13,378 nucleotides of DNA from SIG565 sp045594065 (GCA_045594065.1 JAZNXU010000051.1:1-13378); one strand, 5' to 3'; positions 1-7,499 are shown, numbered from the stretch's first letter. Made by a program: numbers and translations. The notes: generated by a model not told the origin, from the sequence alone.

Positions 1-1
1 A

Positions 2-934
2 AAATCAATAACTATAATAAAAATATTCGTTTTATTATTATCAGTAATACTATTAATAACAGTATTTTCAGTTTTTGCATTGGCAGATGGGACTACAATT
101 TCAGTAACAAAATCAAACGAAATTTATGTTTCGCCAATTTATAAAGGCGTTTCGCCGGCAGAAAAGGAATTTATATTAAAAAAGCAAAAGGCGGCTGAGA
201 ATTTTTATCAAGCATTTATAAGCGGAGATAGTGAATCAATAACACAATACAAAGCGGAATTTATTCATATTGTTAATCCAGACTCAGTATCAACCATAAC
301 TATTGATAGTGTTAACTCTGATAAATATACACCTCCAAATGAATATCGAGTTGAGAACTTATATCAAAACCCACAAGAAAAGTATTATTACTGCGGTCCT
401 GCTGCCGCTCAAAGTGTGCTTGAGAATCTTGGAGTAACTAGAACACAGTCACAGTTAGCAAGCACTGCTTATCTGCAAACTGAAAAATTTGGGAATACTC
501 CGTGGTATCTTTCCGATTCTAGTGATTATACACAATATCCTATGCTTATGACTCTAAGGAATTGTGTATCAGAAAGCGGTGGGAGAAATGTTGGATATAT
601 TCCTTCTCCTATGGCGCCGGCTGGTTCATCACCTTTGACTCTTGAACAGTGTAAAGGGTATGTAGTATCAACTACTGGTGTTGCTCATGCTGGCGTAGTG
701 GCTTGTGGAACATCAAAAGCTACTAATGGTTACCATCTTCCAAATTACCCTAATTCGAATATTGGCCATTGGTTAGTAAGTGACGGATACACATTGCAAG
801 GTGATCAAATTTGGATTATTGACCCAGCCGCGGATTCACCAGCTCTTAGCTGGTCTGGTTCGATTGATCCCTATTATCAAATATCGGCTCAATTATTTAG
901 AAATTTTGTCTCTACGCACGGTATTATTTGGTAA
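2..934 (+). CDS. Secreted C39-like (papain-fold) cysteine peptidase, 5' partial
   Basis: The frame is open from the first bases of the window. A TTG at 80 could be taken as a start, but the 26 codons before it encode a hydrophobic signal peptide core (IFVLLLSVILLITVFSVF) ending in an ALA-like cleavage motif just before ADG. The true start therefore lies just left of the window. After a charged N-terminal stretch comes a peptidase C39-like domain: a candidate oxyanion Gln in LYQNPQ, the nucleophile Cys in YYYCGPAAA (codon 392-394), His in NIGHWL (codon 767-769) and Asp in WIIDP (codon 821-823). This Cys-His-Asp order is that of the C39/papain-like fold. No ABC transporter domain is attached, so this is a stand-alone exported enzyme rather than a bacteriocin exporter. 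The substrate is unknown. A membrane-anchored propeller protein follows 29 bases downstream, probably in the same transcript. The gene is richer in A+T than the housekeeping genes to the right. The fold is fairly sure; the specificity is not. Confidence 0.75.
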   Translation, partial: KSITIIKIFVLLLSVILLITVFSVFALADGTTISVTKSNEIYVSPIYKGVSPAEKEFILKKQKAAENFYQAFISGDSESITQYKAEFIHIVNPDSVSTITIDSVNSDKYTPPNEYRVENLYQNPQEKYYYCGPAAAQSVLENLGVTRTQSQLASTAYLQTEKFGNTPWYLSDSSDYTQYPMLMTLRNCVSESGGRNVGYIPSPMAPAGSSPLTLEQCKGYVVSTTGVAHAGVVACGTSKATNGYHLPNYPNSNIGHWLVSDGYTLQGDQIWIIDPAADSPALSWSGSIDPYYQISAQLFRNFVSTHGIIW

Positions 935-963
935 AACCGGTGGCAGCTTATAGGAGAACTTTT

Positions 964-2247
964 ATGATTTCTAAAAAAAGGATAATTTGTTTAGTAAGTA
1001 TACTATTACTGGTTTTAATTGTAGGCTTAGCAATAATTTACAAACTGCCAATCAAAGAAAATCAGTTAATAGAAAACAAACTTCCAGTATTATCTGACAA
1101 CAATTACTCATCTGATAATATTGTGTCACAAGATGATTATACTGTAATGTTTAAGGAAACGGTTCCTTTTTCAAATGCCTATCCAAATGCAGAAATGTAT
1201 AATCTATCCTTAGAACTTCCCAATGTAAATATGATTTTACAGGGAATCGATGATAAGGGGAAACTTTATTATTATATAGCTAATGAAAGTACTGATTCTT
1301 TTGGTGGGATATATTCCTATGATTGGAAAACGGAGGATTGGTGTGAAATCATCAAAACCGAAAGCAGCTCGACTGCAGCTTTTGTAGCTATAAATGATGA
1401 TTATCTGTTGTGGATAGAGGATAAGAAAGCTAATTGGCAAAACACCAGTTTGCACGTGTATAACTTAAAAACAAACAGGGATCACTGCTTTTATACTCAT
1501 ACAATCAATCCTCAAACGGGTTTAACTTATGTTATACAATTCACATATCCGATATTGCTTGACGATAAAGTATATTTTGAAGATGTTATAAATATTGATG
1601 AAAATGGAAATTATATAATTAAAGTTTTCTGCTACTATATTAAAGAGGAAAAGATTGAAGAAGTTGCTGAAAATGCTAAGTGTGCAATGGAATATAAAGG
1701 GAGGCCTGCTTGGCTTGAAAAGTCTGAAGATAATATAAACAGCGTAATATATTCTGCTGCCGACGAAAAGTATATTTTTAAAAATGAAAATCAACTTGGT
1801 ACTTATTTTGCGGCAAAAGGAGATATAATTGTAGGTAATGATAGGATAAATGAATCACAATACAAAAAAATATTAGGTGTAGATAGTGACCCGAATTATA
1901 AACCATCTAAAAAAGAACAATTATCAATAAGCAGTTGGGGAATTAAAGTAATTAATGAAAATATCGTATCTCCGATTATATTAACCGACAGCAAAAGAGG
2001 AGGGTTTGTATCTAATCCTGTAACTAATGGTAATATTGTTGCATGGATTGGTGATAACGCGGGTATCCCCAAAATATATAGTAATGAAATTGATAAATTA
2101 ATTGATTTTTCTGAGTTTACAACAGACAATGTTTTTGCTTATAGATTTATAATTTCAGAGAATTATTTATTGCTCAGTTATACGGATTATGATTCAGCTA
2201 CATCTGATATTATTAATCAGGATTACACCCTGTTCAAAATCAAATAA
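964..2247 (+). CDS. Membrane-anchored beta-propeller-like protein of unknown function
   Basis: The start is set at ATG 964 because AGGAG (952-956) lies 7 bases upstream. A TTG at 928 opens the same frame but overlaps the preceding gene and has no ribosome binding site. The product is 427 residues. It has a basic N-terminus (MISKKR) and one hydrophobic segment at about residues 7-26, with no lipobox, so it is most likely anchored with an extracytoplasmic body. The body carries recurring strand patterns of the kind seen in TolB/WD-like propellers: KLYYYIAN then GIYSYDWKT, YLLWIED then SLHVYNLKT, NGNIVAWIGD then PKIYSN, and YLLLSYTD then YTLFKIK. I count about six such blades, but this is pattern reading by eye. 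I recognise no catalytic motif. Its position 29 bases after the secreted peptidase suggests a shared transcript and perhaps a shared extracellular task, for example substrate binding. The gene is A+T-rich. The function is not assigned. Confidence 0.6.
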   Translation: MISKKRIICLVSILLLVLIVGLAIIYKLPIKENQLIENKLPVLSDNNYSSDNIVSQDDYTVMFKETVPFSNAYPNAEMYNLSLELPNVNMILQGIDDKGKLYYYIANESTDSFGGIYSYDWKTEDWCEIIKTESSSTAAFVAINDDYLLWIEDKKANWQNTSLHVYNLKTNRDHCFYTHTINPQTGLTYVIQFTYPILLDDKVYFEDVINIDENGNYIIKVFCYYIKEEKIEEVAENAKCAMEYKGRPAWLEKSEDNINSVIYSAADEKYIFKNENQLGTYFAAKGDIIVGNDRINESQYKKILGVDSDPNYKPSKKEQLSISSWGIKVINENIVSPIILTDSKRGGFVSNPVTNGNIVAWIGDNAGIPKIYSNEIDKLIDFSEFTTDNVFAYRFIISENYLLLSYTDYDSATSDIINQDYTLFKIK

Positions 2248-2290
2248 AACATTTTTACAAATTGGCATATATTTTCTAATTGAAACACGC

Positions 2291-2322
2291 CAAAACACCC
2301 GCAGGAAACTGCGGGTGTTTTG
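2291..2322. terminator. Symmetrical intrinsic terminator between convergent genes
   Basis: CAAAACACCCGCAG (2291-2304) pairs perfectly with 2309-2322 across a GAAA tetraloop. It is a 14-bp stem whose A- and T-rich ends can supply a U-rich 3' side in either direction. It lies 43 bases after the propeller gene on + and about 48 bases after the stop of the small minus-strand gene, so it probably ends both transcripts. Confidence 0.75.
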
Positions 2323-2370
2323 GGTTAAAAAGAAAGGATTAAAAATGAATAGGGGATTGGTGTAGTAGTT

Positions 2371-2550
2371 TTAAGCGCAATGCTTATGGCAGTTGCCGTT
2401 ATTTCTAATTACCTTTAAAGCCTTGCGGCGAATAGTGCAGGCAAGGCGCTGCTCAAAACGAACAAGCTTCTTTTCATTGAATAAACCCCATATAACGAAA
2501 GATACTGCCAAAATCTCTAAAACAGTCTGTAAAGCAAATAAAAAAGTCAT
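2371..2550 (-). CDS. Small single-span membrane protein under a LexA-type operator
   Basis: This is a 59-residue gene. ATG is at 2550-2548 and TAA at 2373-2371. GGGAGG (2564-2559), a near-perfect Shine-Dalgarno, ends 8 bases before the ATG. Residues about 3-25 (starting MTFLFALQTVLEILAV) form one hydrophobic helix with no positive charge before it. The remainder is strongly basic (NEKKLVRFEQRL, then CTIRRKALKVIR) and ends in a Cys/His-rich tail (CHKHCA). By the positive-inside rule the C-terminus should be cytoplasmic. Upstream are a consensus sigma-A promoter and a GAAC-N4-GTTC operator, so expression is probably induced by DNA damage. Small SOS membrane proteins such as YneA and SosA inhibit division, but they have an extracellular C-terminus, so similarity of role is only a hypothesis. 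I recognise no family. Confidence 0.75.
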   Translation of the reverse strand: MTFLFALQTVLEILAVSFVIWGLFNEKKLVRFEQRLACTIRRKALKVIRNNGNCHKHCA

Positions 2551-2563
2551 AAATTTTACCTCC

Positions 2564-2577
2564 CGAACATTTGTTCT
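2564..2577 (-). promoter_or_regulatory. LexA (SOS) box in the leader of the small membrane protein
   Basis: On the minus strand the site reads AGAACAAATGTTCG. This fits the Gram-positive SOS box CGAACRNRYGTTYC in the GAAC...GTTC core and all the degenerate inner positions, differing only at the outer bases. It lies about 10-20 bases downstream of the predicted transcription start and touches the Shine-Dalgarno, where bound LexA could block initiation or clearance. Confidence 0.7.
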
Positions 2578-2592
2578 TTTTCTACATTTCCT

Positions 2593-2621
2593 ATTATAAA
2601 GCCTGTATCGACATTTGTCAA
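2593..2621 (-). promoter_or_regulatory. Consensus sigma-A promoter for the small membrane protein gene
   Basis: On the minus strand TTGACA (2621-2616) and TATAAT (2598-2593) are both perfect and separated by exactly 17 bases. A promoter this strong would need a repressor to keep it quiet, which fits the LexA-type site just downstream. Confidence 0.85.
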
Positions 2622-2695
2622 CACATTTTTTACAAGTTTTATTATAATTTTTTCACTGTCCGAAAATCGGGACTTTCCAAAAAGAATTAACCAAT

Positions 2696-2718
2696 AAAAA
2701 AAGCGCCCTCGGCGCTTT
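2696..2718 (-). terminator. Intrinsic terminator of the HPr-like gene
   Basis: On the minus strand AAAGCGCC (2718-2711), a GAG loop and GGCGCTTT (2707-2700) form a hairpin followed by an unbroken T run to 2696. It starts 3 bases after the HPr-like stop codon and separates that gene from the small membrane protein gene, so the two are independent units. Confidence 0.85.
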
Positions 2719-2721
2719 CAT

Positions 2722-2955
2722 TTAGTTATCTGTATAAATATATTTTTCTATATCTTCTAAAAACTCAGTGTCATCAGCCTCAGCTCTAACGGTAAGGGGT
2801 TTAGTTAAATCTAAACTGAAAATACCCATAATCGATTTTGCATTTACCAAGTACTTCCCTTGTATTAAATCTATATCGTAATTCCTTTTTTGTGCAGACG
2901 CCACAAAGGCGTTAACATTATCAAGATTGTCAAGCATAATTCTAACTTCGGTCAT
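2722..2955 (-). CDS. HPr-like protein lacking the active-site histidine
   Basis: This is a 77-residue protein with ATG at 2955-2953 and AGAGGAAG upstream (2969-2962). The second half matches the HPr/Crh family closely: residues 35-50 read YLVNAKSIMGIFSLDL, where HPr has VNAKSIMG around regulatory Ser46. Ser41 here is the equivalent. The family's N-terminal loop with GLHARPAS and the phosphorylated His15 is absent; the corresponding stretch reads LDNVNAFVAS and the protein contains no histidine at all. It therefore cannot pass phosphate from enzyme I to sugar permeases as HPr does. It may act as a regulator through the serine, as Crh does in Bacillus, or have lost both roles. The fold assignment is fairly sure and the regulatory role is inference. 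It has its own promoter and terminator and is divergent from parE. Confidence 0.7.
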   Translation of the reverse strand: MTEVRIMLDNLDNVNAFVASAQKRNYDIDLIQGKYLVNAKSIMGIFSLDLTKPLTVRAEADDTEFLEDIEKYIYTDN

Positions 2956-2979
2956 TTCTAACTTCCTCTCATTAGGTTT

Positions 2980-3008
2980 ATTTTACTATTTTTTGGCTTA
3001 AATGTCAA
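2980..3008 (-). promoter_or_regulatory. Sigma-A promoter of the HPr-like gene
   Basis: On the minus strand TTGACA (3008-3003), a 17-base spacer and TAAAAT (2985-2980) lie upstream of the HPr-like ribosome binding site. Its -35 is only 25 bases from the divergent -35 serving parE, so the two promoters stand back to back. Confidence 0.75.
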
Positions 3009-3033
3009 ATATACCTTTTTTTGTTTTGATTTC

Positions 3034-3063
3034 TTGACTTAGGCACAAGATATAGTGTATAAT
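3034..3063 (+). promoter_or_regulatory. Sigma-A promoter of the topoisomerase operon
   Basis: TTGACT (3034-3039), an 18-base spacer and a perfect TATAAT (3058-3063) lie about 40 bases before the parE start. AGGAG at 3092-3096 is the ribosome binding site. No hairpin or repressor-like site is obvious between them. Confidence 0.75.
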
Positions 3064-3103
3064 AATTAAGATTATAATTGTAAATATTTTCAGGAGTGCA
3101 AAT

Positions 3104-5086
3104 ATGGCAGCAAAAAAAGCAGTATATGATAACGAAAGTATAAAACAGCTAAAAGGTCCCGATCAGGTGCGACTTCGCCCAGGTGTAATTTTCGGCTCGG
3201 ATGATATCGAGGGCTGTAAGCATTCGGTGTTTGAAATTATTTCAAACTCTATCGATGAAGCGCGTGAGGGTCACGGTAACAAAATAGTTGTAACTAAATT
3301 TACCGACGGCTCGGTTGAGGTGCAGGATTTCGGTCGCGGTGCGCCTGTTGACTTTAATAATAAGGAACAGCGCTATAACTGGGAGCTTATTTTTTGCGAA
3401 TTATATGCGGGTGGTAAATATAACACCAATGCGGGCGCTAACTATGAATACTCCATCGGCCTTAACGGACTTGGCCTTTGCGCAACGCAGTTTGCAAGTG
3501 AATATATGGATGTTGAAATTAAGCGTGACGGCTTTAAATATTCACTCCATTTTGAAAAAGGCTTTAATATAGGCGGACTTCACAAGGAAGAATATTCAGG
3601 GCGTGATACCGGCACCAAAATTAAATGGAAGCCCGATATTAAGGTGTTTACCGAAATTGATATTCCATCAAATGATTTAATGGATACTATGCGCCGTCAG
3701 GCAATAGTTAATAAAGGTCTGCTGTTTATTTTCCGCGAGCAGAAAGGCGGCCGCTTTGAAACCACTGAGTTTCAGTATAAGGACGGTATTACCGAATTTT
3801 TAGGTGAAACCGTAGCCGATACTAATTTAACAAGCATTCAGACATGGTCAGGTGAGCGCAAGGGTCGCGACCGTGAGGACAGACCTGAATATAATGTTAA
3901 AATTAACCTTGCATTTTGTTTTTCAAATAAAACAAAAATGCTTGAATATTATCACAATTCAAGCTGGCTTGAAAACGGCGGCTCGCCCGATAGGGCAGTA
4001 AAGAGTGCATTTACTGCACAGATTGATGCCTACATTAAGCAGGCTGGAAAATATAAGGGTAATGAAAGCAAAATTACCTTTTCGGATATTCAGGAAAGCT
4101 TAGCTTTGGTTACCAACTGCTTCTCAACCATAGCGTCCTACGAAAACCAGACTAAAAAGAGTGTTACAAATAAGTTTATTTATGATGCTATGAACGAGTT
4201 TATCCGCCGTCAGCTTGAAATCTATTTCATAGAAAATAAGGCAGAGGCAGATAAAATTGCCGACCAGATACTTATTAATAAACGCAGCCGCGAGCGCAGC
4301 GAACGCGAAAGACTTAACCTAAAAAAGACTTTGCAGTCAAGCGGCGGTATGGTAGACCGTGTGCAGAAATTTGTTGACTGCCGAACTAAGGATGTAACCC
4401 AGCGTGAAATATTTATAGTTGAGGGTGACTCGGCTTTAGGCTCCTGCAAGCTTGCGCGTGACCCTGATTTTCAGGCTATAATGCCCGTTCGCGGTAAAAT
4501 TCTTAACTGCTTAAAGGCTGAGTATGATAAGGTTTTCAAAAGTGAAATTATTACCGATTTACTCAAAGTGCTCGGTTGCGGCGTTGAGGTAAAATCTAAA
4601 GCGAATAAAGATTTATCCACCTTTAACCTTGATAATCTTCGTTGGAATAAAATTATTATCTGTACCGATGCCGATGTTGACGGCTTCCAGATACGCACCC
4701 TTATTCTTACAATGATTTACCGTGTTATGCCGACACTCATTCAAGAGGGCAAGGTGTATATTGCCGAAACCCCGCTTTATGAAATCACCACTAAGGATAT
4801 GACCTATTTTGCGTACGACGAGAACGAGAAAAATGAAATTCTCGGCAAAATAGGGGATAAGAAGTATACGCTTCAACGCTCTAAGGGTCTTGGTGAAAAC
4901 CAGCCTGATATGATGAACTTAACAACAATGAATCCCGCTACGCGCCGCCTTATAAAGGTAATGCCGAGTGAGGCAGAGGCTACCGCCAATATGTTCGATT
5001 TACTGCTTGGCGATAACCTGCAGGGCAGAAAAGATTTCATTGCTGATTACGGTTATATGTACATCGATGAAGCCGATTTAAGCTAA
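3104..5086 (+). CDS. parE: Type IIA DNA topoisomerase subunit B (ParE-like, divergent)
   Basis: This is the ATPase and Toprim subunit of a gyrase/topoisomerase IV enzyme, 660 residues, a normal length for ParE or Gram-positive GyrB. The GHKL ATPase comes first, with FEIISNSIDEA (residues 43-53, catalytic Glu44 and Mg-binding Asn48), DFGRGAPV (75-82) and the GLNGLG lid (119-124). The transducer follows, then Toprim with IVEGDSALGS (Glu440) and TDADVDG (521-527, metal aspartates), and QRSKGLGE near the C-terminus. Several motifs depart from the usual forms: DNGRGIPV becomes DFGRGAPV, GLHGVG becomes GLNGLG, EGDSAGGS becomes EGDSALGS. Catalytic acids are kept, so the enzyme should be active. AGGAG 7 bases before ATG fixes the start. 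The ParC-like partner follows 22 bases later. Assignment as topoisomerase IV rather than a second gyrase rests on the pairing and the partner's C-terminus, and the symbol is provisional. Confidence 0.75.
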   Translation: MAAKKAVYDNESIKQLKGPDQVRLRPGVIFGSDDIEGCKHSVFEIISNSIDEAREGHGNKIVVTKFTDGSVEVQDFGRGAPVDFNNKEQRYNWELIFCELYAGGKYNTNAGANYEYSIGLNGLGLCATQFASEYMDVEIKRDGFKYSLHFEKGFNIGGLHKEEYSGRDTGTKIKWKPDIKVFTEIDIPSNDLMDTMRRQAIVNKGLLFIFREQKGGRFETTEFQYKDGITEFLGETVADTNLTSIQTWSGERKGRDREDRPEYNVKINLAFCFSNKTKMLEYYHNSSWLENGGSPDRAVKSAFTAQIDAYIKQAGKYKGNESKITFSDIQESLALVTNCFSTIASYENQTKKSVTNKFIYDAMNEFIRRQLEIYFIENKAEADKIADQILINKRSRERSERERLNLKKTLQSSGGMVDRVQKFVDCRTKDVTQREIFIVEGDSALGSCKLARDPDFQAIMPVRGKILNCLKAEYDKVFKSEIITDLLKVLGCGVEVKSKANKDLSTFNLDNLRWNKIIICTDADVDGFQIRTLILTMIYRVMPTLIQEGKVYIAETPLYEITTKDMTYFAYDENEKNEILGKIGDKKYTLQRSKGLGENQPDMMNLTTMNPATRRLIKVMPSEAEATANMFDLLLGDNLQGRKDFIADYGYMYIDEADLS

Positions 5087-5108
5087 TATATAAATAAAGG
5101 AAGATAAG

Positions 5109-7346
5109 ATGGCACCGAGAAAGAAAAAAGAAACAGCTCCAAAAATTGCTCCTAAAACCGAAAACACCTACATTGCAGGCGCGGGACTGACTGTAGAACA
5201 GCCCATAGTGCGCACGCTGGAAACTAACTATATGCCTTACGCTATGAGCGTAATAGTGTCGCGCGCAATCCCAGAGATTGACGGCTTTAAGCCCTCGCAC
5301 CGCAAGCTGCTTTATACTATGTATATGATGGGGCTATTAAATAGCGGCACAATAAAGTCGGCTAATATCGTGGGTAGAACAATGCAGTTAAACCCACATG
5401 GTGATGCCGCTATTTATGAAACAATGGTAAGATTATCTGAGGGCTATCAGGCACTTTTGCACCCCTATGTAAAATCTAAGGGCTCGTTCGGTAAGGCGTA
5501 TTCGCGTGATATGGCTTATGCCGCCTCGCGTTATACCGAGGCAAAGCTAGCGCCCATAGCTTCTGAGCTTTTCGCTGACATTGATAAGGATACCGTAGAT
5601 TTTGTAGATAACTATGATGCTACCCTCAAAGAGCCGACACTATTTCCCGTAACATTTCCAAGTGTGCTTGTAAATGCCAATACAGGTATCGCCGTTGGAA
5701 TGGCAAGCTCAATTTGCCCATTTAATTTAACCGAGGTTTGCAAAACCACAATTGAGTATATTAAGGATAACGATATTAATGTTGCCGATACTTTAATTGC
5801 ACCCGATTTTCCAATAGGCGGTCAGCTTTTATACGATCGCGCCGAAATTGAGAAAATCTATGAAACAGGTCGCGGTAGTTTTAAGGTGCGCGGTGTTTAT
5901 AATTACGATAAGTCGCAAAACTGTATCGATATTACCGAAATTCCGCCAACAACGACAAGTGAAGCCATAATCGAAAAGGTTATTGAGCTTGTAAAGCAAA
6001 AGAAAATTACCGAGATTAACGATATTCGTGATGAAACAGGTCTTGCTGGTCTTAAAATCACAATTGATTTAAAGCGCGGAGTAGATGTAGAAAAGTTTAT
6101 GAAAAAGCTTTTCAAAATGACTCCTTTGCAGGATAGCTTTTCTTGTAACTTTAATATTCTTATTGCGGGCTCGCCCCGCGTTATGGGTATTAAAGAGATT
6201 ATCAGCGAGTGGGTTGCATTCCGTACCGAGTGCGTTCGCCGCAGAGTTTACTTTAACCTTTCAAAGGCTAAGGACAGACTGCATTTATTAAAGGGTCTGC
6301 AAAAAATACTTCTCGATATTGATAAAGCGATAAAAATAGTTCGTGAAACCGCCGAAGAAAAAGAGGTTGTGCCGAACTTGATGATTGGCTTCGGTATTGA
6401 TGAAATTCAGGCTGAATATGTAGCGGAAATTAAGCTCCGTCATTTGAATCGTGAGTACATTTTGAAAAGGCTTGAGGACATTGAAAATCTTGAAAAAGAT
6501 ATTGCCGAAATGGAGAGCATTCTTCAAAGCCGCACCAAGATTGCAAGAATTATTATAAACGAGCTTGAGAATGTAATTAAAAAGTACGGTAAAGAGCGTA
6601 AAACTCAGCTTATAGCCGCTGCTGACGAGGCTGAATATGCCGAGGTTGAAGAGGTCGATGAATCTCCCGTAACGCTCTTCTTCACCCGCGAGGGCTACTT
6701 TAAGAAGATTACCCCGCAATCCCTTCGTATGAGCGGCGAGCAAAAACTAAAAGAGGGCGATGAGATTATCATTACAGAGGAATCCACCAACGCCCACGAG
6801 CTTATTTTCTTTACAAACAAGCATCAGGCTTATAAAGCCAAGGTTTCCGATTTTGCCGACGGTAAGGCAAGTTTGCTTGGCGATTATGTAGCGAGCAAGC
6901 TCGGCTTTGAAGAGGGCGAAACCGCCATTTATATGGTTGCCACCCGCGACTATAAGGGCAATATGCTGTTTGTGTTCGATAACGGTCGAATTTCAAAGGT
7001 TGCGCTTTCAGCATATCAAACCAAAACCAACCGTAAAAAGCTGGTTGGTGCCTACTGTGATAAGTTCACACTTCATTCTGCTATTTATATGGCAGAGGAG
7101 GGCGATGTGCTGCTGACTTCAACTAACGGCAGAATGCTGCTCGTAGCCTCAGCCGCACTTCAGGTTAAAACCACCCGTGATAATAGCGGCGTTGCGGTTA
7201 TGACACAGAAAAAGGGACAGCGTGTATTCTCAGCAGAACGCTACATTAAGGGTACACTTGATAACGAGCACCGCTACCGCACCCGCAACCTACCTGCCGC
7301 AGGCTCGTTCAAGCAGGCAGACACCGCCGAACAGCTTACAATATAA
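5109..7346 (+). CDS. parC: Type IIA DNA topoisomerase subunit A (ParC-like, divergent)
   Basis: This is the DNA breakage-reunion subunit, 745 residues. After a Lys-rich N-terminus comes the winged-helix core: YAMSVIVSRAIPEIDGFKPSHR (residues 44-65 region), the NPHGDAAIYE quinolone-region segment (95-104), and AASRYTEAKL with catalytic Tyr142. DIDKDTVDF and LKEPTLFP follow as in GyrA/ParC. A coiled-coil region lies at about 370-500, then a beta-pinwheel-like C-terminal domain. I see no GyrA box (QRRGGKG type), which favours decatenation (topoisomerase IV) over supercoiling. Relative to Escherichia coli GyrA, the Ser83 position is Ala100, the HPHGD motif is NPHGD, and there are about three extra residues just before it. 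Acidic Glu104 is kept. AAGGAAG (5097-5103) serves the ATG at 5109. The gene is co-transcribed with the ParE-like subunit. It could instead be a lineage-specific paralogue of gyrase. Confidence 0.75.
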   Translation: MAPRKKKETAPKIAPKTENTYIAGAGLTVEQPIVRTLETNYMPYAMSVIVSRAIPEIDGFKPSHRKLLYTMYMMGLLNSGTIKSANIVGRTMQLNPHGDAAIYETMVRLSEGYQALLHPYVKSKGSFGKAYSRDMAYAASRYTEAKLAPIASELFADIDKDTVDFVDNYDATLKEPTLFPVTFPSVLVNANTGIAVGMASSICPFNLTEVCKTTIEYIKDNDINVADTLIAPDFPIGGQLLYDRAEIEKIYETGRGSFKVRGVYNYDKSQNCIDITEIPPTTTSEAIIEKVIELVKQKKITEINDIRDETGLAGLKITIDLKRGVDVEKFMKKLFKMTPLQDSFSCNFNILIAGSPRVMGIKEIISEWVAFRTECVRRRVYFNLSKAKDRLHLLKGLQKILLDIDKAIKIVRETAEEKEVVPNLMIGFGIDEIQAEYVAEIKLRHLNREYILKRLEDIENLEKDIAEMESILQSRTKIARIIINELENVIKKYGKERKTQLIAAADEAEYAEVEEVDESPVTLFFTREGYFKKITPQSLRMSGEQKLKEGDEIIITEESTNAHELIFFTNKHQAYKAKVSDFADGKASLLGDYVASKLGFEEGETAIYMVATRDYKGNMLFVFDNGRISKVALSAYQTKTNRKKLVGAYCDKFTLHSAIYMAEEGDVLLTSTNGRMLLVASAALQVKTTRDNSGVAVMTQKKGQRVFSAERYIKGTLDNEHRYRTRNLPAAGSFKQADTAEQLTI

Positions 7347-7352
7347 TAAAAG

Positions 7353-7380
7353 AGCCGCCCGAGTCAAAACCCGAGCGGCT
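7353..7380 (+). terminator. Hairpin after parC, possible weak terminator
   Basis: AGCCGC (7353-7358) pairs with GCGGCT (7375-7380), with further G-C pairs inside after a mismatch. The hairpin starts 7 bases after the parC stop. No T run follows on the + strand, so termination may be inefficient; on the minus strand it would be followed by T-rich sequence. The rest of the gap up to the valS promoter holds nothing else I can identify. Confidence 0.45.
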
Positions 7381-7470
7381 GTCAGCTAAAAATATTACAA
7401 ACGCAAACAATCGGTTTTTAACTGACATTAAAATTATATGATGTAAATTCCTATTTATTTAAGGAAATGT

Positions 7471-7499
7471 TTGACAAAAGGATACATTTAATATAATAT
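7471..7499 (+). promoter_or_regulatory. Sigma-A promoter of valS
   Basis: A perfect TTGACA lies at 7471-7476. Two overlapping -10 candidates follow: TATAAT at 7492-7497 (15-base spacer) or TAATAT at 7494-7499 (17-base spacer). The start of transcription should be near 7506, leaving a leader of only about 16 bases, with GGAG (7508-7511) before the ATG at 7522. Confidence 0.75.

Noticed and set aside
928..963. TTG start at 928 for the propeller-like gene
   Set aside because: It overlaps the previous gene and has no Shine-Dalgarno, whereas AGGAG precedes ATG 964 at proper spacing and the resulting N-terminus is a clean basic-hydrophobic anchor.
2345..2419. A frameshifted small hydrophobic peptide on + (ATG at 2345 after AAAGGA, then an open VVVLSAMLMAVAV frame)
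   Set aside because: It is antisense to the C-terminal codons and tail of the minus-strand 59-residue gene, which has a perfect promoter, operator and ribosome binding site; the + frame is broken and very short.
2393..2599. 68-codon open frame on +
   Set aside because: It has no ribosome binding site, no promoter, a biased composition, and lies antisense to the small SOS-linked gene and its promoter.
6288..6743. 151-codon open frame on minus inside parC, and similar long antisense frames elsewhere
   Set aside because: They lie fully antisense to well-conserved coding sequence, have no ribosome binding site or family resemblance, and are explained by codon bias of the sense gene.
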